Shown piece after piece: positions 10,571 through 21,472 of a stretch of DNA of 64,000 nt (position 1 is the first letter of the stretch; each line of letters begins with the position of its first letter). The notes beneath the pieces are model-generated. The model saw only the letters and a list, made by a program, of their open reading frames with translations. It was not told the origin of the DNA and did no database searches. The stretch is from Symsagittifera roscoffensis. Its lineage: Eukaryota; Xenacoelomorpha; Acoela; Convolutidae. The stretch is taken from positions 37,383,329 to 37,447,328 of the forward strand of contig NC_087069.1 in assembly GCF_963678635.1 (NCBI RefSeq), in the 5' to 3' direction. The translations under genes were made by a program, and so were the position numbers.

Positions 10571-12874
10571 TCGTTTGATTTAATTATCTTACCCCACCAT
10601 GCAGCCAACTCCGGTTATGATTTGGTAGCTTCATCCGCTTTATTAGATATTATCACAAGATCATTATTCCTGGCTAATGCATTTTCGAGCATGCTTTTGC
10701 AAGACTCAATTTAGGCTTTTATTTTAGTTTTTTTTTATAAATGGTCCCTCTAATTTTTCAGTTCTCGCGAGGGGCTCTGGTGTAGCAATAAATATTTTGC
10801 CTAACCCAGTGAGGTTCTGCTTCCTCTTAGTTTTCAACTCTGTTACAATATTAATGACAAGTATAACTGACTCTTTCAGCTCACTATAAATATCTTCCGT
10901 GCCTGCACGCTTACAGTAAACGATTGCAAAAACATAATGTTTATAGTTTAAAAGAATCTTCCTTAGCTGGTTAGGTTTTTATGCATTACCACGGTATCTA
11001 CTAATAGAGTTTTTAAAGGTGTCGTGCCAAATAAAAATCTCGGTTCGCTTAGACAGATAAGGATCAAGTTGATACTGACAAAATTTATGGACGTTGACTG
11101 CGTTTGGTTTGAAACTCAACAATGGTTATGCACGATTGCGTTACACGCTTTTGTGAAGCCTGCAAAAGAATTTTCAAAGCGTAGTGCAGCGAGCTAGCAA
11201 CTAGTAGTTGACCATTAGTAGATTTAAACCAAGTTTTAAGGGAAGGGAATCAAGCAAATAGCAAACTGACCACCCGCAACAACCTGAGCTAGCAAGATTG
11301 TAGAAAAAAATAAGACGACTTGCTTCATAATACGCTACGGGGCTCTCCTAAGGCTATTTTATTTCAATCGAACTAGTTTAGTTAGTTGCATCACGTTTCA
11401 AGAAAAAAATACTGCGTTTTCCACTGTTTTTGGTTTAGTGCTGTATTTGTAAATTTTATACCTCTTCTTTGAGTTTTTTCCACGGTTTTCCTCTTTCTTT
11501 TTGTCGCTTAAAACGTTTATTTGGCCTGACTGGTATCGACTGATTTACCTTTTTGTGTCTCCGTTCAAAGACTTTGAAAAAAAAGGTTAGTTTCTGTTGC
11601 AAGATTTTATTTCCGGCTCAATTGGCGTCTACCCACCTGTCAATTGAAGGACTTTGTTTTCGACTCAAGTTGACGTGCCGGTCCCAAATTTTGAGACTGT
11701 TTGAAACAATTAGTTGTGTTTTTCGACTAAGATATTGTAACGACTTTTTTCTGAAATCATTTTATATATCCCCTCCCGCCAAAAAAATTCTGTGCTTCGC
11801 CTCAGTGTAAACGTTGGCTCTCAATGGACATTTGATGTCTTCCGCCTATTTTCTCTATGATCAATTATAACAACTTGTTGTTTCACTAGCGAGAGCAAGT
11901 GTTCTTGTAACCCTTTTTTCAACTTTTTTCCCGAAAACAAGTTCCCCAATATTAAGAAGCACAGCTGCAGTTACTTTATAGTAGAGGCTTCGTTGACATG
12001 CTCAATTTCCTAAAAATTCAAAAGTACGTTCAAGTGTATATCGTAGGTTTAAATAGTTTTTCCGTTCAACTTCATGAAAAATAGATTAAATGTTTTGAAC
12101 TCTTAGATATGGTTTTTATCTTAAACTCTGACGGCTCATTATTTGTTTCTTTTTCAATTTCAAATGCAGTTTTTATTAGTTTGTACACCTTCTTAGCGCA
12201 TAATTTCAAAAGAATGTTTTTACTATAACTTAAAGTTGTTTTTACACTTCCGATGTAGCATCTGTATTGCAACCGGGTACTAGAACTTTCCCCGTAAAAA
12301 CATTGTTTACAGAAAGGTCTAAATTGTAATTGTTAAATTAGGACATTGTTCCGACGTTCGAAAAATGTCACGGCAAAATTTCAAAATATTTGTTTTTCTA
12401 ATTTGTTGTCGTTATCAACACGCTAGAGTCTTCCCCAGTCGAGATTTTTACCTAATTTGAAGCAAGATTTGAGCGGTTTGAGCGGTTTTTTTGACAATTG
12501 CTCTCAAAAACTTTGTTCAAAATGAGCGGTTTGCGCGGTTTTTGAGCGGTTAATCAAAGAAAAACCGCTAAAAAAATTGCGCAAGATGTGAAAAAATCTT
12601 CAAAAATCTTGAAAAAACCTATAATTTAAACATGAAAGAAGAATCAAACAGTTCAAAAATAACCTTAAAACTCAAGAAACCCTTGATTTGCACTTCTTTA
12701 AAAAGTCTAGGTTTAAAGCAGGTGCACGTGGAGTACATGCAGTACCAGCAGCAGCATTGGCACTCGGTGGGGGAGGTGGGTCAGATAGACAGTCGCATCT
12801 CGGAGCTGACAGATAGGGCACTCCATCTACAGTCAGTGTGTATCGGCGCGACTCATGTCCAGACTTTCCAGACT
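10571..12874. other. Non-coding part of duplication copy 1
   Basis: No domain was recognised. For the minus-strand BEL/Pao element this is the 5' side, where its 5' LTR and leader would be expected. It holds the hairpin at 11884-11901 and the gagcggttt cluster at 12471-12551. The ORF at 11553-11810 (+) has no features. The same sequence is at 15571-17875. Confidence 0.5.
11884..11901. repeat. Hairpin motif, copies 2 and 3
   Basis: cactagc-gaga-gcaagtg, one stem mismatch relative to the perfect hairpin at 4528-4545; followed by ttcttgtaac. The duplicate of this copy is at 16884-16901. Confidence 0.7.
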
Positions 12875-13638
12875 GATAGAATGGAAGGAATCTTGGCCAG
12901 TTTTTAAGTCTACATCGGCGTGACTAGAAACAATTGTTTTGATTGGTGCAAGGTACGGGAACTTGTGCGGAGTTCGAAGATACCTTCATCTTAATTTGAT
13001 CTGTTCCAACAACGGTTGTTGTGTTGATACAATTTACCGTGAGATCAAAAGCTCTACCAGAAAAGTTTAGACATTTGATTAAGTCACGCTCAAATTGTTT
13101 GCGTCAGGCAGACGTTTTTCCAAAGTTAGCTGCAATTGGAATGACTAGATGCTGAGTTGCACAATTTTATACAATCTGAATTCTAGAATTTGTTGGAAAC
13201 TTTTTGACTATGGGCAGTAACCCTTTCGATGTTATGATTGATGATTACTGAAGGATTTTCTATCAGCGTTTGTATTCGCTTCATCCGGGCCCGCATTAGA
13301 TCTTGTTTGACTAGTGTTGGGGCGGCTTGCTGGCAGTCAGTTTTGTCGAGGCTTCAACTAGGAAAAACACGTTCATCAACATGGAGAAGTACACTATGGG
13401 GGCTAGTGCATCCTGGCTTGGTACGTTTCTTTGCTCGAGGACAATGCCAGAATGCGTGATTCCCTTGTAAGCAGGAGAAGCTCAAATTAATTTCTAGGTG
13501 TTTTCTCCTTAAACAAAGAGTACTTCCACAATGCATGCTTGCCCTTGAGAGGATAAAAGATGGATATTCATACTTTTTCTCAACTGCAGTTGTCGAGGAA
13601 AAACTCTCGTCACAGCTTTAGTTTTAGATGACTCTTCA

Positions 13639-14299
13639 ATTTTGGGTTTTCCAGGCATATTTTTGTTTGCTTATGAGGCTCTGCTTTATCATTTAACCAA
13701 ACCTCAAAGTCAAAGGAGTTCGAGCGTGACCAATGACGTTTCACGACAAGAACTGACCATTATTCTCTCATGTTTGGTGGTATTTTCGCAAGAGCTTGCA
13801 TTAACAAAGAGATGTTTTTTAATCTTCTTCATAGTCAAGAGACCTAATGAAAGCCACCAGATTGGCAATGGTCATCGAGAAGCTGGTGATGTTTTCAGAG
13901 TTAAGCACTCTGAGTTGCGGAAAACTAAAAAAAATTATCATGTTGGGCCGTAATCACGTTTTGTGGCTGGCCGAGTTTTTTTTTCAATTTTTTTTTCATA
14001 GCATGCTTATACATCCCTCCATTGTATGCGAACTCTGCTGTGGCGGACTTAGCTTTCCAGTTTCTGGGGTTTTTAAATAAGTTAACATCACATTATTGAC
14101 CGAGGAGGCTGCGTCTACAGTACAGCAAAACTGGCCCAACCATTCATGCCATTGGAGCGGTTTGCCATCAATCTGGACCAGTTTTATTCGGGAAGAGGAT
14201 CCTGCTTTGAGTCTGACAAAGCTTGGACTAACTGTTTTAGGGTCACGACCTGCGGCTAAGGAGCTGGATGCAAGGAAGGCAATGTGTTCCCAGGATTAG
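13639..14299 (-). pseudogene. BEL/Pao gag, DUF1759-like domain, copy 2
   Basis: Duplicate of the 8640-9299 remnant, nearly base-identical with the same stops and frame changes. The lesions therefore predate the tandem duplication. One extra T in the T-run near 13985 differs from copy 1, compensated by a change elsewhere before 14099. Confidence 0.85.
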
Positions 14300-14334
14300 C
14301 TGCAAAATTTTGCTGCTGATATTCGTAACTGGTT

Positions 14335-15570
14335 TTAACTGATGAGTCGTGACTGATAAAACATAGTAAACGGTACCACGACCCTGATACGGGCGATAAT
14401 TGATGCTGAAGGGTTCGTTTCATCATCGCTTATTACACCTGTGTTACATTGGGTGACTTGGGGTATCCACTTGGCCATTAATGGCACATTCGGTTGACTA
14501 ATAACGGCAGACTGACCGCTGAACAGATTATTCACTGTCGCAGGGTTGCTATACACATAATGAGGTAGCAAATTTTGATTTCTGAAGATCAAATTTGCCG
14601 ATGTCTGTGACAAATTGGCTTGAGGGGTGTTTCTAGAGTATTGATTGCAGATGTTGGGTAAGTTAACAACAGCTCGTGCATCGTTAATAAAGTTGCTGAC
14701 GGGATTATGCTGTATCGAAGTCAATGGATGGGATACAGAGAAGTTGCAACAAACCGGAGTATTAGTAGCTACTGTTACAGCTGGATTAAAAATTGATGAT
14801 GTATTATTTTCGTAATCAGCTTTATTTGAAATAGGCAATGACTGTGTTTCGTGCTCAGGATTAGTGGAGACAGTGTGCTTGATTCCATTGCCATCGCTGA
14901 ACGAAACAGTTAGTTGATAGAGGCAACCATATTGCTCACAACCATGAATCTGATTCAGTGACGGACTTTTCTGCTATGGACTTTTTTTGTTTTGATTAGT
15001 AAAACTTTCCGTATTTATACATGTGACAAACTTTAAAGAAGATGGAACTACCTCGGGTCTTTTTTTACTCTCTAGTGCGCGAAGAACCCAATCGTTTACC
15101 CTTTCCGAATGACGATGAACTGACACAGACAGCTCGAGATGCTGATCTATTTTAGTCTCTTCGAGATATTCAGTTTCGACAATTTCGGCTCCAGCCACTG
15201 CATTACGATATTCTTCGCATAGTTGTTCCATTTCAAGTCGTTTTTTTTCCATTCGTGAACGATATTCTTGCTCCTGGCGGTTATTTTTTACTTTTACTAA
15301 TTGTTGCTTTCGTTCCGTTTCAATGTGATGCTGTTGCTCTTCGATGATGGCTTCCTGTTGTTTGAGTCCTAATGTTGCTTGATGTTGCTTTTCTATTTCT
15401 TCCCGCTTTATCTTCACTTGAAGCAGTTCTTTGTGGCGCTCACTGAGTTTTCCTTTTTAGACCCGGTTTTCGCCGATTTTGATGAAGCTTTCGGACCACT
15501 ACTTTCACTGACACAGACCTCAGAAGCCGGATTAGATTACATATGAGCGCGAGATTTACAGGTTACTTCA
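14335..15570 (-). pseudogene. BEL/Pao gag, coiled coil and linker, copy 2
   Basis: Duplicate of 9335-10570, with the same charged coiled coil, Asn/Thr-rich linker and single TAG. One substitution near 14981 changes a codon just before the TAG. This copy is separated from any pol by copy 1, so it is an orphan gag remnant. Confidence 0.8.
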
Positions 15571-17924
15571 TCGTTTGATTTAATTATCTTACCCCACCAT
15601 GCAGCCAACTCCGGTTATGATTTGGTAGCTTCATCCGCTTTATTAGATATTATCACAAGATCATTATTCCTGGCTAATGCATTTTCGAGCATGCTTTTGC
15701 AAGACTCAATTTAGGCTTTTATTTTAGTTTTTTTTTATAAATGGTCCCTCTAATTTTTCAGTTCTCGCGAGGGGCTCTGGTGTAGCAATAAATATTTTGC
15801 CTAACCCAGTGAGGTTCTGCTTCCTCTTAGTTTTCAACTCTGTTACAATATTAATGACAAGTATAACTGACTCTTTCAGCTCACTATAAATATCTTCCGT
15901 GCCTGCACGCTTACAGTAAACGATTGCAAAAACATAATGTTTATAGTTTAAAAGAATCTTCCTTAGCTGGTTAGGTTTTTATGCATTACCACGGTATCTA
16001 CTAATAGAGTTTTTAAAGGTGTCGTGCCAAATAAAAATCTCGGTTCGCTTAGACAGATAAGGATCAAGTTGATACTGACAAAATTTATGGACGTTGACTG
16101 CGTTTGGTTTGAAACTCAACAATGGTTATGCACGATTGCGTTACACGCTTTTGTGAAGCCTGCAAAAGAATTTTCAAAGCGTAGTGCAGCGAGCTAGCAA
16201 CTAGTAGTTGACCATTAGTAGATTTAAACCAAGTTTTAAGGGAAGGGAATCAAGCAAATAGCAAACTGACCACCCGCAACAACCTGAGCTAGCAAGATTG
16301 TAGAAAAAAATAAGACGACTTGCTTCATAATACGCTACGGGGCTCTCCTAAGGCTATTTTATTTCAATCGAACTAGTTTAGTTAGTTGCATCACGTTTCA
16401 AGAAAAAAATACTGCGTTTTCCACTGTTTTTGGTTTAGTGCTGTATTTGTAAATTTTATACCTCTTCTTTGAGTTTTTTCCACGGTTTTCCTCTTTCTTT
16501 TTGTCGCTTAAAACGTTTATTTGGCCTGACTGGTATCGACTGATTTACCTTTTTGTGTCTCCGTTCAAAGACTTTGAAAAAAAAGGTTAGTTTCTGTTGC
16601 AAGATTTTATTTCCGGCTCAATTGGCGTCTACCCACCTGTCAATTGAAGGACTTTGTTTTCGACTCAAGTTGACGTGCCGGTCCCAAATTTTGAGACTGT
16701 TTGAAACAATTAGTTGTGTTTTTCGACTAAGATATTGTAACGACTTTTTTCTGAAATCATTTTATATATCCCCTCCCGCCAAAAAAATTCTGTGCTTCGC
16801 CTCAGTGTAAACGTTGGCTCTCAATGGACATTTGATGTCTTCCGCCTATTTTCTCTATGATCAATTATAACAACTTGTTGTTTCACTAGCGAGAGCAAGT
16901 GTTCTTGTAACCCTTTTTTCAACTTTTTTCCCGAAAACAAGTTCCCCAATATTAAGAAGCACAGCTGCAGTTACTTTATAGTAGAGGCTTCGTTGACATG
17001 CTCAATTTCCTAAAAATTCAAAAGTACGTTCAAGTGTATATCGTAGGTTTAAATAGTTTTTCCGTTCAACTTCATGAAAAATAGATTAAATGTTTTGAAC
17101 TCTTAGATATGGTTTTTATCTTAAACTCTGACGGCTCATTATTTGTTTCTTTTTCAATTTCAAATGCAGTTTTTATTAGTTTGTACACCTTTTTAGCGCA
17201 TAATTTCAAAAGAATGTTTTTACTATAACTTAAAGTTGTTTTTACACTTCCGATGTAGCATCTGTATTGCAACCGGGTACTAGAACTTTCCCCGTAAAAA
17301 CATTGTTTACAGAAAGGTCTAAATTGTAATTGTTAAATTAGGACATTGTTCCGACGTTCGAAAAATGTCACGGCAAAATTTCAAAATATTTGTTTTTCTA
17401 ATTTGTTGTCGTTATCAACACGCTAGAGTCTTCCCCAGTCGAGATTTTTACCTAATTTGAAGCAAGATTTGAGCGGTTTGAGCGGTTTTTTTGACAATTG
17501 CTCTCAAAAACTTTGTTCAAAATGAGCGGTTTGCGCGGTTTTTGAGCGGTTAATCAAAGAAAAACCGCTAAAAAAATTGCGCAAGATGTGAAAAAATCTT
17601 CAAAAATCTTGAAAAAACCTATAATTTAAACATGAAAGAAGAATCAAACAGTTCAAAAATAACCTTAAAACTCAAGAAACCCTTGATTTGCACTTCTTTA
17701 AAAAGTCTAGGTTTAAAGCAGGTGCACGTGGAGTACATGCAGTACAGCAGCAGCATTGGCACTCGGTGGGGGAGGTGGGTCAGATAGACAGTCGCATCTC
17801 GGAGCTGACAGATAGGGCACTCCATCTACAGTCAGTGTGTATCGGCGCGACTCATGTCCAGACTTTCCAGACTGAAACTCTCGGCGCGACTATGCAACTT
17901 GGGTCAAAAACCGGATGTGGCGCT

Positions 17925-17964
17925 ACCCTTAAATTCTGGACATGAGTCTGGACCTCCACCCGGG
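17925..17964 (+). repeat. 40-bp segment shared with 3881-3921
   Basis: Direct repeat of the 3881-3921 segment. A 14-bp part, tctggacatgagtc (17935-17948), is also present inverted as gactcatgtccaga at 17849-17862, at the very end of duplication copy 2. The region 17876-18240 otherwise holds nothing I recognise. Confidence 0.5.
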
Positions 17965-18247
17965 AGGCAAAGGTACTTGCACATACTCAAGAACAGGCAA
18001 AAGTTGGCGTCAGCACAGTAGAGCATCCGGCTGACGTACAGGATATTCAGCTGCAGAACGAGGCTCTCGAGAGGCCCAAATCACAGACACCACACACAAT
18101 CTACACACCACCACATAGCTGAAAACTCTATCCAAAAAAACTGACAACTCTCCAAAATACTACTCGACTAGTGCATCAAAAAAACATTTCATAAAGAATT
18201 ATTGTTGAAAACACCATGATTATGGTTTTTTATGTTTGTTTTGGTTA

Positions 18248-18790
18248 TTGTTCCGACTTTCGATACGAAAGTAACGGAATATTTGTGCTCGGGGTGGATT
18301 TTTTTTCTTCAGACAAATATCGACATTTTAACTAGCCATTTTTGACCGAATTTTTTAATATCATTCAAAAGCTATTGTTGTCTTGAGCTCAAATTTGAAA
18401 AGATTTTTCACCTGTGATCATTTTTCGTAAAATTATGGGGGTTTAAAGATTGCCATTTTGGCCAATTTGGGACAATTAACGCGCGATATATTTCGCACTA
18501 TTAACGCGTAAGCGGAGATTTAATCCGTCTTAAAATCGTTCCAAATTGGTTGAAAGAAGCTTAATTGCCATAATTGATTTGTTAAAAGGAACGAAATCTA
18601 TCTTTTTGTACTTTATATGGCGTGTGGGGGATGATTTTCATAAAAAGTCAATTTCATTCAAATTTTGGAAAAAAAAGTTTTCATTTCATTTTAAATCATT
18701 TAATTTTTTGATGTTATTACTGCTCCATAAAACCTTAAAAAGCAGTTGGAACATTCAGGGCTTCGCCTTGATACGAGCAGTCTTGTTATC
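18248..18790 (+). repeat. Dispersed repeat R, copy 1
   Basis: Starts with ttccgactttcgatacgaaa, in which actttcg-ata-cgaaagt is a perfect hairpin, and ends with a CAGGGCTTCG-type hairpin followed by atacgagcagtcttgtt. The interior is AT-rich and has no coding features. Other copies are at 19665-20200 and, more diverged, near 48050-48440, all in the + orientation. It looks like a non-autonomous mobile repeat with structured ends. Confidence 0.85.
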
Positions 18791-19664
18791 ACTTGGTACC
18801 GAATGGCTTGTCTAAAAACATATGGTTCAACCAAATTGAGCCGAGAACTATGTCCTAGTTGGTAAGTTTTGAGACTAGAACTGACCAACAAAAAAATCTT
18901 CAGATCTGAAATAAGATCTTAACAATGTTTCAGATATAAAATAACCAAACACAAAATTTGAGACCTGGAAATAAATCTGAAACAGTTTTTTTTTTTCAGG
19001 TCTGAAATAGCCTGGAAAAACAATATTTCAGTTCTGATTTTAGATTTGAAATAACCAATTCTTTAAAGTATTCAAGCGTTATTGTAACATTCCATTATTC
19101 CGCAATTTAGATCTGAAAAAGTACATTTCAAAGCTGAGTTAGAACAATAACTAGGTACGGGAATTTACTTAATCTAAACAATATAGTTATTCTAAGATTC
19201 CGAACTCCAGATTCCGAACTCAACGTATTTCGCGAGATTTTTGAAATGACTAATTTATACACAAAATAGTTTTCCAAATTAATACATGCGAAGTGCATGC
19301 GGGATCTGTCTATCATAGTTGCCTTTTCAGGGGACCACTGTATCATAGTAGTACCTTTTTGCATAATATAGTCGCTATCTTTTCTACAGTAAATGCGATC
19401 CAATTTTAATGCAAAAATTTTCGGTTTCGTTTTCCATCGTTTTTTCACCGCCACAATTTAAATGAATCTGCAAAGCAATTTGTTTGGTCACTTTTTTCCT
19501 CAAGCATCAGTTTTATGGTGTTACAATTCCTCCTCCCCCCAATCAATTTACGGGGCAATTAACAGCATACAAATGCAATCCTGCTCACAAAAAGGTTTTA
19601 AAAAAATAATATTTGCGCGATTGCATTTATTGCATTTTTCAGGCTGTTTAAAATTTAAGCATAG
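18791..19664. other. AT-rich spacer with degenerate tctgaaata motifs
   Basis: Between the first two copies of repeat R there is no gene. From about 18890 to 19130 the motif gatctgaaata and variants recur irregularly. Similar motifs occur near 1850-1990 and 2560-2660, so this may be an old dispersed repeat. Confidence 0.4.
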
Positions 19665-20200
19665 TTGTTCCGACTTTTGATACGAAAGTAACGGAATATT
19701 TGTGCTCGGGGTGGGTTTTTTTTTTCTTCAGACAATTTCGACTTTTGACTAGCCATTTTTGACGGAATTTTTTAATATCATTCGAAAGGTATTGTTGTCA
19801 TGAGCTCAAATTTGAAATGATTTTTCACCGGTGATCATTTTTGGTAAAGTTATGAGGGTTCAAAGATTGCAATTTTGACCAATTTGGGACAATTATAGCG
19901 CGATGAAATTCGCGCTATTAACGCGTAAACGGAGATTTAATCCGTCTTATCAATCGTTCCAAATTGGTTGAACGAAGCGTTTTTGCCATAATTGATTTGT
20001 TACAAGGAATGAAATCTATCTTTTTACACTTTATTTGGTGTGTGGGGTGATGATTTTCTTAAAAAATTTCAAATTTCAGAAAAAAAATTTTCACTTTTTT
20101 TTATTTCATATAATTTTTTTATGTTATTTCTGCTGCTCCATGAACCTTAAAAGGCAGTCGGAACATTCAGGGCTTCGCCCTGATACGAGCAGTCTTGTTT
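19665..20200 (+). repeat. Dispersed repeat R, copy 2
   Basis: Aligns along its length with 18248-18790. Here the terminal hairpin is perfect: cagggc-ttc-gccctg, followed by atacgagcagtcttgtt. The 5' hairpin has one mismatch (acttttgatacgaaagt). Confidence 0.85.
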
Positions 20201-21392
20201 TGTTTAAAACCTGACTCAATTAGCCAAAAATTGCTGAAATCACTTAAATGCGCGCGTAAAAATAGATTCTGTGGACGTGGATTTTTCGAATTATATCATT
20301 TGCTAGTAGCAGGAACAACAGTTAAGCTGGCTTTGAAGTAAAGGCAAGCCAGACAAAAACATAATATTTAGTTTTTTTTTTAATGAAAATCAAAACAGTA
20401 TGTCTCGACAATACATTGTATTCGACATGTGTTCGGCAATGACTCGAAATAGTGTCCGAATACTATTTGAACTGCGTTTTCGATGATGTTTCTTAAATGT
20501 TTTTGACTGAAAAGCCTGCTTTCCATAATGGATTTCAGTCAAGCAACAATCGTGTGTTCGATCATCGATCAAATTTGGTCGAAACATAAGCCGAAGACCC
20601 CCTTTTGAATGGCGATTGCTAAATTGTGGGCCTTTACCGCAATTAATTTTTTCGAGATATTTTTGTTTGACTTCTTTCTTTGACTATCTTTTGTTGCGTT
20701 ACTTGGTGTTTTACGTGTAATCGACCAACCCTCAAAAAAGTGTTCGACTACAGCGCTGAGTCAAATAATCCAGAAAATACGCAAAAAAACTTGAAACTTC
20801 AAAACAATTTTCTCAGATTGGTTGACTTACGACGAGAGATCCTGATAAAAAGACATACTTAGAAACTCAGCAGAAGTGTTATGGTGCCATTAATTTGGCA
20901 AAACTCATTTCGACTTTTTTAGCCAATCAGAAACAAAGCTAAAAGATTGGGTCAATTACTGACAAGACTATATGACAGTGAGCCTCTTATTTTGTCAAAC
21001 AAATACAAAAGAAGTTCAATCTTCAAAAATTCGACTAATTTAAGTTTTTATTTGAAACTTTTTTCACTACAGAAAACCCCACTTTTTTGTTTTTAAAATG
21101 TTTTCAACATTTTGCACTATTGAAAATTTTGAGAAAAACCCGGAATTCTGTTCGACTGTGTTTCGACCATGATTTTTGGTCGACGTGTGTTCGACCATGA
21201 TTCGACCATGTTTTCCACAAAAGTTTTTTTGTGTGTTCGACTTAATTTGACCCATGAGTTTGCGCGTTTAAAGCGATTGATTTCTCTGAGATACCGACGC
21301 AGGTGGTTATCACAGATACTATAATGAAAACATAAGGAAACGGATACATGTTCTAATTCAAATCAATGTTAGTAAGCAAAGAAAATGTTAAG
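20201..21392. other. Non-coding DNA with ttcgac/tcgacc motifs
   Basis: No gene recognised. Short motifs such as tgttcgac and ttcgaccatg recur at 20400-20590 and 21140-21250 in both orientations. The ORFs here are under 66 codons and featureless. Confidence 0.4.
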
Positions 21393-21398
21393 TTTATT
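21393..21398 (-). promoter_or_regulatory. Polyadenylation signal of the 21.5-23.2 kb gene
   Basis: AATAAA on the minus strand (tttatt on +), about 75 nt downstream of the stop codon at 21473. Position and sequence fit a canonical poly(A) signal. Confidence 0.55.
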
Positions 21399-21472
21399 TC
21401 TTTAACGTAATTCTAAAAGCAAATGCAGATCTTTCTCGAAGTGTTTTCACGGCAGATTTAAGTTCAGCAATT

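Larger units (their letters stand above)
7876..12874. repeat. 5.0-kb tandem duplication, copy 1
   Basis: The block starts with gatagaatggaaggaatctt and ends with tttccagact. Copy 2 follows immediately at an offset of 4999-5000 bp. The few differences I saw are single-base changes (for example near 8555, 9034, 9981 and 12193) and small indels near 8990 and 12745. It contains the BEL/Pao gag remnant on the minus strand and about 2.3 kb of non-coding DNA, including a cluster of gagcggttt motifs at 12471-12551. Confidence 0.97.
12875..17875. repeat. 5.0-kb tandem duplication, copy 2
   Basis: Second copy of the block. At the central junction, ccagact from the end of copy 1 joins gatagaatgg from the start of copy 2 through a shared GA dinucleotide. 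The outer flanks (cgccg before 7876 and aactctcggc after 17875) are unrelated. This is the structure expected of a recent head-to-tail duplication with 2-bp microhomology, or of an assembly error. Confidence 0.97.
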
